A stretch of 5,823 bases of DNA. Source: an uncultured Lachnospiraceae bacterium. Lineage in GTDB: Bacteria > Bacillota > Clostridia > Lachnospirales > Lachnospiraceae. Positions 1-5,426 of this stretch are shown here, one piece after another; the stretch's first letter is position 1, and every line of letters begins with the position of its first letter. The position numbers were made by a program, and so were the translations under genes. Under the pieces are notes generated by a model that saw only the letters and a list, made by a program, of their open reading frames with translations, was not told the DNA's origin and searched no databases. The stretch covers positions 1-5,823 of the forward strand of contig CAMWSA010000256.1 in the NCBI GenBank assembly GCA_947176785.1. The letters are read 5' to 3'.

Positions 1-3
1 CAA

Positions 4-175
4 AGCCAGCGATATGCATGTAGAGGTAAGTTTGGAAGTAAAACTTCCAAATACTGATCGGTGCAATACCGCAGGCGCAGCCAGCGGTATGCAGGAAGGA
101 GGTAAGTTTGGAAGTAAAACTTCCAAATACTGATTGGTGCAATACCGCAGGCGCAGCCAGCGGTATGCAGGAATA
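4..175. repeat. 76-bp tandem repeat with two hairpins per unit
   Basis: Two complete 76-bp copies (about 23-98 and 99-174) differ at very few positions, for example C/T in the TGATYGG segment. A diverged end of an earlier copy precedes them (4-22), and a third copy begins at about 175 with AGGTAAG, so the array probably extends upstream of the window. Each unit has a perfect 9-bp hairpin, TTTGGAAGT-AAA-ACTTCCAAA (31-51 and 107-127). It also has a second hairpin, ATACCGC-A-GGC-GCA-GCC-A-GCGGTAT (66-90 and 142-166), whose stem extends outward by a TGC/GCA step with one bulged A. There is no T-tract after either hairpin, so they are not ordinary terminators. The 76-bp period is not a multiple of three and stops occur, so it is not a protein repeat. 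It resembles REP/BIME-like intergenic palindromic elements; function is unknown. Confidence 0.85.
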
Positions 176-186
176 AGGTAAGATTG

Positions 187-220
187 AAAAATAACGTCTA
201 TACCAGCAGGCGTTATTTTT
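187..220. terminator. Symmetric hairpin, possible bidirectional terminator
   Basis: AAAAATAACG (187-196) and CGTTATTTTT (211-220) form a perfect 10-bp stem with a 14-nt loop. Either strand would give a hairpin ending in a T5 tract, as expected for a bidirectional terminator, but the stem is AT-rich and the loop large, so it would be weak. The segment follows directly on the tandem repeats. It starts like a repeat unit (AGGTAAG, then a TTG), and its loop contains ATACCAGCAGGCG, close to the repeat's ATACCGCAGGCG, so it may be a decayed third unit. Confidence 0.4.
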
Positions 221-395
221 ATGTCTGTGAGGCAGTAATTATTTTTCAGACTCTAGCCAGTATACAGCTTCAGATGGATAATCAAGCGAAAGCGGGTCTG
301 AACAGGAAAGATTATCCGTCTGGAGCGTTCCGTGCCGGCTACCCTGTGAAAAGGAACAGGCAGAATGGACGGGGGATTATTTATGGAGAAACAGG
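221..395. other. Non-coding or unrecognised stretch upstream of the AAA-ATPase gene
   Basis: No recognisable gene is visible. The stretch is open in the frame of the downstream AAA-ATPase from a TTG at 184, giving 94 codons before the preferred ATG at 466. The translation has no resemblance to that family, whose members start close to the MGIYLNPGN-type sequence, and the TTG has no good ribosome binding site. I treat it as leader DNA, possibly containing a decayed remnant. Confidence 0.4.
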
Positions 396-424
396 TTGTC
401 TTTTTGGAGTAGATAGATTAGTAT
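396..424 (+). promoter_or_regulatory. Candidate promoter for the AAA-ATPase gene
   Basis: TTGTCT (396-401) and TAGTAT (419-424) are separated by exactly 17 bp; each matches the sigma-A consensus at 4 of 6 positions. Transcription would start near 431 and leave a short leader before the ribosome binding site at 452-459. This is an eye-made prediction only. Confidence 0.3.
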
Positions 425-465
425 TTATACAAGGGAAAAATATAGATATAAAGGGGAGGTGCTAT

Positions 466-1791
466 ATGGGGATTTATTTGAATCCGGGAAATGATGGCTT
501 CAGAGAATCTATTCGCTCCAGAATCTATGTGGATAAGACCGGATTGATCGCATATACAAACGAATTTATTAACACCAAGGAGAAATTCATCTGTGTCAGC
601 AGGCCACGGCGCTTTGGCAAATCCATGGCGCTGGAGATGCTTGCCGCCTACTACAGCAGCGGCTGCAATTCGAGAGAACTGTTTAAGGGGAGAAAGATAG
701 AAAAGGATCCGCTTTTTGAAGAGCATCTGAATCGCTATGATGTGATCTTTCTGAACATGCAGCATTTTTTAATAGGGGCCGGAAATCAGGGTGTGACAGA
801 GTATCTGGAACAGGTGATTTTGGATGATGTCCAAGGAGAATATGGAACTTTTTTAAAGAGTTCCGACTACAGACTTACGGATGCATTGAAGAGGATCTAT
901 ATAAGTACAGGCAAAAAGTTCATTTTCCTGATCGACGAATGGGACTGCGTGATGCGGGAGCGGCAGGAATCGGAAGATCTCCAGAGGCAGTATCTGGATT
1001 TCCTGCGAAATCTCTTAAAGGATCAGCCTTATGTTGCGCTGGCCTATATGACGGGTATTCTACCCATAAAAAAGTACGGGCAGCACTCAGCTCTGAACAT
1101 GTTCTGGGAATACTCCATGACGGATCAAACTGTTTTTGAGGAATATACTGGCTTTACGGAGAGCGAAGTAAAAGATTTGTGTGAGCAGTACGGCATGGAT
1201 TTTGCCGAGACAAGCAGTTGGTATGACGGTTATCAGTTCAGAAAGTTTAAGCATGTCTACAACCCCAGATCAGTGGTGGCGGCCATGAAGTGCGGCGTTT
1301 TTTCCAATTACTGGACGGCTACCGAGACTTACGAGGCTCTGAAAGTCTACATGGATATGGATTATGACGGACTCCGTGCGGATATCGTGCGGATGATGGG
1401 CGGAGAGCGTGTCCGGGTAAATACGCTCAGTTTTCAGAACGATATGTACACGTTTAAGACAAAGGATGATGTGCTGACGTTGCTGATTCATTTGGGATAT
1501 CTGGGATATGATGCCGTGAAAAAAGAAACCTTTATACCGAACAGGGAGATCATCGGAGAATTTGAAAATGCAATGAGCGTAGGCGGGTGGTCAGAGGTTA
1601 TGCGAGTTCTGACAGCGTCGGAAAAGCTGTTGGAAGATACTCTTCGCTGTGATGAAAAGCGTGTTGCACAGGGGCTGGATCTGGCCCATACGGAGGTTGC
1701 TTCGATATTAACCTATAACGATGAAAACTCTTTGGGATGTGCCATCGGCCTGGCGTACTACAAAGAGGAAAGGAGCAAGGAGCAGCCATGA
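466..1791 (+). CDS. AAA-ATPase-like protein, C-terminal nuclease domain lost
   Basis: The product is a 441-aa cytoplasmic P-loop ATPase of the AAA-ATPase-like family (PF09820 type). The ATG at 466 is preferred because AGGGGAGGT lies just upstream and the protein then begins MGIYLNPGND, as relatives do; an in-frame TTG at 184 would add 94 unrelated residues. Visible motifs are YVDKTGLI (21-28), the Walker A-like SRPRRFGKS (45-53), Walker B FLIDEWD (154-160), and TGILPI (196-201), a conserved post-Walker B motif. Full-length relatives continue past YNDENSL into a PD-(D/E)XK nuclease domain (PF08011 type) with a GKGFAD...VELK core. Here the protein reaches YNDENSLGCAIGLAYY (418-432) and stops ten residues later, so the nuclease core is absent. 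No remnant of it is visible in other frames. The role of the family is not settled; these genes are multicopy, accessory and often decayed. The stop overlaps the next start codon. Family assignment is confident; function is not. Confidence 0.85.
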   Translation: MGIYLNPGNDGFRESIRSRIYVDKTGLIAYTNEFINTKEKFICVSRPRRFGKSMALEMLAAYYSSGCNSRELFKGRKIEKDPLFEEHLNRYDVIFLNMQHFLIGAGNQGVTEYLEQVILDDVQGEYGTFLKSSDYRLTDALKRIYISTGKKFIFLIDEWDCVMRERQESEDLQRQYLDFLRNLLKDQPYVALAYMTGILPIKKYGQHSALNMFWEYSMTDQTVFEEYTGFTESEVKDLCEQYGMDFAETSSWYDGYQFRKFKHVYNPRSVVAAMKCGVFSNYWTATETYEALKVYMDMDYDGLRADIVRMMGGERVRVNTLSFQNDMYTFKTKDDVLTLLIHLGYLGYDAVKKETFIPNREIIGEFENAMSVGGWSEVMRVLTASEKLLEDTLRCDEKRVAQGLDLAHTEVASILTYNDENSLGCAIGLAYYKEERSKEQP

Positions 1792-2339
1792 AACTGGTAT
1801 TTATTATAGGAAGCGGTGCCGTAGGAAAGATGACAGTGGGACAGGAGCTGATGAAGCGGACGGGCCTGAGGCTTTTTCACAATCATATGATGATTGAGCC
1901 GGTGATCCAGATCTTTGGCGGATGGCGGGGAGATGTGGTGGGCAGGCTGCGCAGGGTCATATTGGAGGAGTTTGTGAAGAGCGACTACGAGGGCATGATT
2001 TTTACCTATATGTGGGCGTTTGACATGCCGTCGGACCGGGAGTACGTACAGGAGGTTGCAAGGCTGTTTGAGGAAAGGGGCGCGGAAATTTACTGCGTGG
2101 AACTGGTGGCGTCCCAGGAGATCCGGCTGCAGCGCAATCGGACGGAGAACCGTTTAAGCAATAAAGCTTCCAAGCGGAATCTGGAGTTTTCGACAAATCT
2201 CATACTGAACGAAGATGCAAACCACCGCTTGGAGAGCCGGGAGGGGGAGATTCCCTTTGCCAACTATATTCGGATTGACAATTCACGGCTTTCGCCGGAG
2301 ACAGTGGCGAAGCTGATCCAGGAACACTTCGAGTTATAA
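1788..2339 (+). CDS. Small P-loop kinase-like ATPase
   Basis: This 183-aa protein has the fold signature of the small-molecule kinase branch of P-loop NTPases (adenylate/shikimate kinase-like, AAA_18/AAA_33 type). The P-loop is GSGAVGKMT (8-16). The residue after the lysine is Met and the Thr follows it, a GKMT variant that I recall as normal in this group. An arginine/lysine-rich segment with RLQRNRTENRL (113-123) and NKASKRN (125-131) looks like the lid that closes over ATP. HNHMM (31-35), after the first helix, probably contributes to the acceptor site. The substrate cannot be told from sequence. The chosen ATG at 1788 has AAGGAG six bases upstream and overlaps the preceding stop as ATGA, implying translational coupling to the AAA-ATPase gene. 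That coupling may be recent, since the upstream gene appears to have been cut just before this gene's ribosome binding site. No signal peptide or membrane segment is seen. Confidence 0.8.
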   Translation: MKLVFIIGSGAVGKMTVGQELMKRTGLRLFHNHMMIEPVIQIFGGWRGDVVGRLRRVILEEFVKSDYEGMIFTYMWAFDMPSDREYVQEVARLFEERGAEIYCVELVASQEIRLQRNRTENRLSNKASKRNLEFSTNLILNEDANHRLESREGEIPFANYIRIDNSRLSPETVAKLIQEHFEL

Positions 2340-2451
2340 TCCCGGCAGTATGGCAGGTGTGGCAGAGGGACTCCGGCGATCGCCCTAAAGCATATAGAAT
2401 CAGGCAGGTGCATGTGGATAATTGGCCGTCCCGGCATCTTGACAGAGAATT

Positions 2452-2482
2452 TTGAAAACAGGCGTATACCAGCGCTTATAGT
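2452..2482 (+). promoter_or_regulatory. Candidate promoter for the HD/peptidase gene
   Basis: TTGAAA (2452-2457) and TATAGT (2477-2482) each match the sigma-A hexamers at 5 of 6 positions, but the 19-bp spacer is longer than ideal. A perfect TTGACA at 2439-2444 has no good -10 at the right distance. Transcription from about 2489 would place the long hairpin at the very start of the leader RNA. Confidence 0.3.
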
Positions 2483-2494
2483 AAACGACATAAC

Positions 2495-2560
2495 AAATTT
2501 CTGCTTTCGGACCTGCACAAGCCATATATGGAAGCTTTTGCAGGTCTGAAAGCGAAATTT
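2495..2560. repeat. Long imperfect inverted repeat (about 27-bp stem)
   Basis: Arms 2495-2522 and 2534-2560 pair over nearly their whole length, with one bulged T, one G-T wobble and one C-T mismatch, around an 11-nt loop. The outer ends are AAATTT in both arms, and the inner ends are AAGC and GCTT. The loop region includes the palindrome CCATATATGG (2522-2531). There is no T-tract, so a terminator is unlikely. It may be a small MITE-like palindrome, a transposon-end relic, or a leader-RNA structure for the gene starting 62 bp downstream. No clear target-site duplication flanks it. Confidence 0.75.
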
Positions 2561-2622
2561 CTAATGTTGCTGACTATATGTTGAAAAGAAAATAACAGAA
2601 CCGTCATGCAAGGAGGAAAGTT

Positions 2623-3798
2623 ATGAGTTATATTACAACATACACGGGCAAACATTTTGATCCCACATGCCCGGAGGGGGAAAAGATTGATATCCGGGAT
2701 ATCGCCCATGCCCTGTCCCTGACCTGCCGGGGCAATGGGCAAGTGAAGACCTTTTTCTCCGTGGGGCAGCACTGCATCCACTGTGCCCTGGAGGCGGAGG
2801 CCAGAGGGTATGGCAGACGACTGGCTTTGGCCTGTCTGCTTCACGATGCCAGTGAGTGCTACATGTCGGATGTGCCCAGGCCGGTCAAGGCGACCATGCC
2901 GCAGTACAAGGCTGCAGAGGAGCGGCTGCTGGAGCAGGTCTATATCAGGTACCTGGGCTCTGCGCTGACGGACGAGGAGGAAAAACTGGTAAAGCAGATT
3001 GACAATGACATGCTCTATTACGACCTGCTGCATCTGCTGAATGAAAAAACGGAGCAGGATGCCCCGGTGATGGCTACGGACTTTTCCTATGAGGTACTTC
3101 CCTTTGAGCAGGTGGAGAGGCGGTATCTGGAACTGTTTGCCCGCTTGGGGGAGGGGGCAGAGGAGGAGTGCGTATTTTCCACGGACTGTTTAGAACTCCA
3201 TTACAGCCGGGACTGTGAAGAACTGGTGGGGGAGATATCCGGGACGCTCCTGGAAAATATGGAGAGGATCATGGGCTTTTTTCAGCTGGAGACGCTGGAG
3301 CAAAAGGTCCCGGTGGTTATTTACGCAGCCGTTGATGCCTACGCCGCCCATGTAAAAGAATGCGGGCAGGATTATTATGAGTGGATGATAGCGGATACCT
3401 TTGACGGCAGGATCAATGTGCTGGCTCTGGAGGCGTGCCGCCGCAGCAGTTCCCACGCCCGGATGGACAGGGAGGAATATGCCCGGCTGATTGTCCATGA
3501 ATTAGTGCATATCTGCCAGCAGCAGGTGGAGCCAAACTGCTATGGATGCATATGGTTCTGGGAGGCCCTTGCCACCAATCTGGCGGGCCAGATTTCGGCC
3601 CCGGTGGAAATTCTCTGCAGCCGGGAGGAATTGATGTTCCACTACCAGGAGCTTCCGTCGGCTTATGCCATATCTTACCGGCTGGGAAAATATATGCTGG
3701 AGAATCTGCCCTATGAGCAGATTTACAACTATATCTGCAAGCCCGCGGCGCTTTGGGAGGACACGGAGAAAATACTGGAGCAGGCAAAACGGGCATAA
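2623..3798 (+). CDS. HD phosphohydrolase fused to a HExxH metallopeptidase-like domain
   Basis: The start is firm: AGGAGG (2611-2616) lies six bases before the ATG. The 391-aa product has two parts. Residues 1 to about 175 are an HD-domain phosphohydrolase of the YfbR/YedR-like kind, with IDIRDIAHALSL (22-33), RGNGQVKTFFSVGQH (36-50) and CLLHDASE (71-78). Likely metal ligands are His50, His74-Asp75 and an Asp in QIDNDM (125-130). Relatives of this domain hydrolyse nucleotide phosphates and usually end near 190 residues. Residues from about 190 to 391 look like a gluzincin-type metallopeptidase domain. LIVHELVHICQQ (289-300) carries an HExxH zinc motif (His292, Glu293, His296), and Glu314 in WFWEALA, 18 residues on, is a plausible third ligand. 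No signal peptide or membrane segment is seen, so both domains should be cytoplasmic. Each half looks intact. The fusion partner's substrate and any link between the activities are unknown. Confidence 0.85.
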   Translation: MSYITTYTGKHFDPTCPEGEKIDIRDIAHALSLTCRGNGQVKTFFSVGQHCIHCALEAEARGYGRRLALACLLHDASECYMSDVPRPVKATMPQYKAAEERLLEQVYIRYLGSALTDEEEKLVKQIDNDMLYYDLLHLLNEKTEQDAPVMATDFSYEVLPFEQVERRYLELFARLGEGAEEECVFSTDCLELHYSRDCEELVGEISGTLLENMERIMGFFQLETLEQKVPVVIYAAVDAYAAHVKECGQDYYEWMIADTFDGRINVLALEACRRSSSHARMDREEYARLIVHELVHICQQQVEPNCYGCIWFWEALATNLAGQISAPVEILCSREELMFHYQELPSAYAISYRLGKYMLENLPYEQIYNYICKPAALWEDTEKILEQAKRA

Positions 3799-3815
3799 TA
3801 GTTTTCTACAATCTA

Positions 3816-3844
3816 TTGACAAACCGCACTACAAGCTGTAGTAT
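3816..3844 (+). promoter_or_regulatory. Promoter of the blaI-like gene
   Basis: A perfect TTGACA -35 (3816-3821) is followed after exactly 17 bp by TAGTAT (3839-3844, 4 of 6 matches). The first repressor dyad covers the spacer and the -10, and the second lies just downstream of the expected start point, so repressor binding should block initiation. The transcript would have a leader of about 100 nt. Confidence 0.65.
3828..3842. promoter_or_regulatory. BlaI-type operator dyad 1
   Basis: ACTACAAGCTGTAGT is a perfect dyad of 6-bp half sites (ACTACA/TGTAGT) with a 3-bp centre. It matches the TACA...TGTA pattern bound by BlaI/MecI/CopY repressors and overlaps the promoter -10. Confidence 0.75.
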
Positions 3845-3852
3845 ATAACTAT

Positions 3853-3867
3853 ACTACAAGTTGTAGA
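3853..3867. promoter_or_regulatory. BlaI-type operator dyad 2
   Basis: ACTACAAGTTGTAGA repeats the first dyad with a slightly degenerate last position. Its centre lies 25 bp from that of dyad 1. A weaker half-site match (TCTACAATC at about 3805-3813) lies upstream and could be a third, poor site. Confidence 0.7.
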
Positions 3868-3953
3868 ATCCGTAGGCGGCTACAGAACTTCTATTCTGTT
3901 CAAAGACTGTCTGCAGCTGCCTGTATGAAATTGCAGAATGCGGGGTGTATCTT

Positions 3954-4313
3954 ATGAATGATTTCAAAATTGGTTCAGCAGAGGCTCGTTTTGCAGATCT
4001 GATATGGGAAAACGAGCCGGTGACTTCCGGGCAGATGGCTAAATTGGGGGCCGCCGAATTCCAGTGGAAGAAAACAACCTCTTTCACCGTATTAAAACGT
4101 CTTTGCGACCGGGGCATTTTTCAGAATGAGGGCGGCACTGTGACATCCCTGATCTCCCGGGAAGAGTTCTATGCAAGACATTCCCTGCAATATGTGGAGG
4201 AGACCTTTGGCGGTTCTCTGCCTGCGTTTCTGGCGGCTTTCGGCACCAGGAAAAAATTGTCTGACAAGGAAATAGACGAACTGAAAAACGTGATCGAGAG
4301 TATGAGGGGGTGA
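3954..4313 (+). CDS. BlaI/MecI/CopY-family transcriptional repressor
   Basis: This 119-aa DNA-binding protein is a complete BlaI-type repressor. Residues 6-70 form the winged helix, with IGSAEARFADLIWENEPVTS opening it, WKKTTSFTVLKRLCDRGIF (38-56) as recognition helix region and GTVTSLISREEFY (61-73) as the wing. The C-terminal part, VEETFGGSLPAFLAAFGTRKKLS (81-103), is the dimerisation region and contains the stretch where BlaR1-type proteases cut relatives. The ATG at 3954 is chosen, with GGGG eight bases upstream; a GTG at 3945 in frame is less likely. Two matching dyads over its own promoter indicate autorepression. The usual partner, an M56 sensor-protease, starts 4 bp after the stop but is destroyed, so the repressor may no longer be inducible. 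Confidence 0.92.
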   Translation: MNDFKIGSAEARFADLIWENEPVTSGQMAKLGAAEFQWKKTTSFTVLKRLCDRGIFQNEGGTVTSLISREEFYARHSLQYVEETFGGSLPAFLAAFGTRKKLSDKEIDELKNVIESMRG

Positions 4314-4317
4314 TCCT

Positions 4318-4710
4318 GTGGACTGGTATACATTTCTTCCGGCGCTTCTGAATATGAGCGTGACAGCCGGCGTTGTGATTCTGGCTGTCATTTTTGCCAG
4401 GCTTCTGCTTAGAAAAGCGCCCAAAATATTGATGATATATTCTCGCTGCTTATTGGCGGTGGCAGTCTGGAAGGTAAGCCCATGTATATCCGCCTGCGGG
4501 CGCGATCAGGGCCTCGCAGCGGGGCAGACGGTTCGGAAAAGACCATGCAGGCCGGGCTTGCTGATCGGCAGGCCAACGACATGCTTGAGGAAATTGATAT
4601 CCGCTATGAGGATGTTTGGACATTTGTGGAGAGCGCTTGGTATGAAACCGGTGCCGAAGTCGCAGCACATTCTGATCTGGATAGCGGCACAGCAGATATA
4701 CAGAAAGTAA
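4318..4710 (+). pseudogene. BlaR1/MecR1-type M56 peptidase, N-terminal remnant
   Basis: A GTG start with GAGGGGG seven bases upstream, 4 bp after the blaI stop, opens MDWYTFLPALLNMS. One hydrophobic helix (about 14-31) and RKAPKI (32-37) follow, the standard beginning of an M56 sensor-protease. Relatives continue with a second helix of the FSYALWAVVLFRLL kind. Here the similarity ends at about 4428 and the frame continues with unrelated Cys/Arg-rich sequence to a stop at 4708-4710. The remaining membrane helices and the cytoplasmic HExxH protease domain are absent from the window. The break coincides with the start of a different open frame, so an internal deletion with loss of frame is the simplest explanation. 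The fragment cannot sense or cleave anything. Confidence 0.75.
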
Positions 4711-5426
4711 GCCCTGATGCCGCCGGTCGTCCGGACATGCCTCTGGAAATGTTGTTTGCCAGCGGTGCAGGGGCCTGGGGCACCACCCTGACCCTACAGC
4801 CGGACGGTACATTTGCAGGTGAATATTATGCACATGATATGGCGAGTAATACCTTAGAATATCCTCACGGAATTGTCTACATCTGCAGGTTCAGCGGTAG
4901 ATTCAGTGAGCCGACGCAAATCGGCGACTATGCCTTTTCCATGTATCTGGAGGAACTGGCGACGGAGGAACCGGCGGGCAAGGAGTGGATTGAGGACAAT
5001 GTTCGCTATATTACCTCTGAGCCGCTGGGCCTGGAGGACGGCGGGGAATTTATCCTCTATGCCCCCGGTATCCCGGCAGATGTACTCCCCGAAGAATTCC
5101 GCGACTGGTGGCCTGATGCCTGGCGCTGGCGAAGCGGGGAATTGAGCCAACTGAACTGCTGGGGGTTGTGCAATGTGAACACCGGAAAGGGTTTTTTAAT
5201 TAAGCAGGTGGAGATCCGTTATCTGTCAAAGTCGCAGGTATCCTCTTCTGTCAGGCTGCTGGAAAGAAAGTTTTTTACACGTTGGAGGGCACTAAATGAT
5301 TTTCAAATTTATAATCTGTTTTCTGGCAGGGATAGGGGCCGGTCTCGGCACCGGGTTTGCGGGCATGAGCGCCGCCGCCGTGATCAGTCCCATGCTCATC
5401 ACTTTTCTGGGGCTTCCGGCTTATGA
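4482..5426 (+). CDS. Extracytoplasmic-type domain fragment, probable pseudogene part
   Basis: This frame is open from about 4413, where it sits minus-one relative to the M56 stub. The first ATG is 4482 (314 aa), with GGAAGG seven bases upstream, but the coding signal seems to begin earlier (NIDDIFSLLIGGGSLEGKPM, from 4425), so this is probably the tail of a longer gene. Residues 87 to about 238 resemble a domain I recall at the C-terminus of Lachnospiraceae membrane sensors and lipoprotein-like proteins. It shows ASGAGAWGTTLTLQPDGTF (93-111), a GIVYICRFSGRF segment (130-141), YITSEPLGLEDGGEF (176-190) and LCNVNTGKGF (229-238), and is rich in aromatic beta-strand patterns. No signal peptide is present, so the product would not be exported as it stands. 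After residue 238 the frame runs through a T6 tract (5192-5197) into sequence that overlaps the next gene out of frame; those last 75 or so residues look non-native. Function is unknown. Confidence 0.5.
   Translation: MYIRLRARSGPRSGADGSEKTMQAGLADRQANDMLEEIDIRYEDVWTFVESAWYETGAEVAAHSDLDSGTADIQKVSPDAAGRPDMPLEMLFASGAGAWGTTLTLQPDGTFAGEYYAHDMASNTLEYPHGIVYICRFSGRFSEPTQIGDYAFSMYLEELATEEPAGKEWIEDNVRYITSEPLGLEDGGEFILYAPGIPADVLPEEFRDWWPDAWRWRSGELSQLNCWGLCNVNTGKGFLIKQVEIRYLSKSQVSSSVRLLERKFFTRWRALNDFQIYNLFSGRDRGRSRHRVCGHERRRRDQSHAHHFSGASGL

Larger units (their letters stand above)
2340..2622. other. Intergenic region with a long hairpin and candidate promoter
   Basis: There is no convincing gene in this 283-bp gap. 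A perfect 10-bp palindrome GGCGATCGCC sits at 2375-2384. No clear intrinsic terminator follows the kinase-like gene. The remaining notable items, a candidate promoter and a 66-bp hairpin, are listed separately. Confidence 0.5.

Noticed and set aside
23..174. CRISPR array in the 76-bp repeats
   Set aside because: The copies are directly adjacent with no unique spacers, and the unit is too long and internally palindromic for a CRISPR repeat.
184..465. TTG at 184 as the start of the AAA-ATPase
   Set aside because: The added 94 residues do not resemble the family, the TTG lacks a good ribosome binding site, and the ATG at 466 has a strong one with a family-typical N-terminus.
1809..1835. Inactivated P-loop in the kinase-like protein because Met follows the Lys
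   Set aside because: GKMT with Thr at the next position is, to my recollection, common in this kinase-like group, so it is not evidence of loss of function.
2375..2384. GGCGATCGCC palindrome as a regulatory or attachment site
   Set aside because: A lone 10-bp palindrome with no partner copy or flanking structure is not enough to support a function.
2439..2468. Promoter built on the perfect TTGACA at 2439-2444
   Set aside because: No acceptable -10 hexamer occurs at 16-18 bp; GCGTAT at 17 bp matches only two positions.
2476..3033. Minus-strand open frames antisense to the HD/peptidase gene and elsewhere (for example 418-765, 3413-3822, 4450-4833)
   Set aside because: They lie opposite well-supported plus-strand genes, have low-complexity Pro/Arg/Cys-rich translations, and show no recognisable domains.
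4410..4431. Programmed minus-one ribosomal frameshift joining the M56 stub to the downstream frame
   Set aside because: The GCG CCC AAA ATA context is not an X XXY YYZ slippery heptamer in the zero frame, and the protease segment expected between the two parts is missing altogether.
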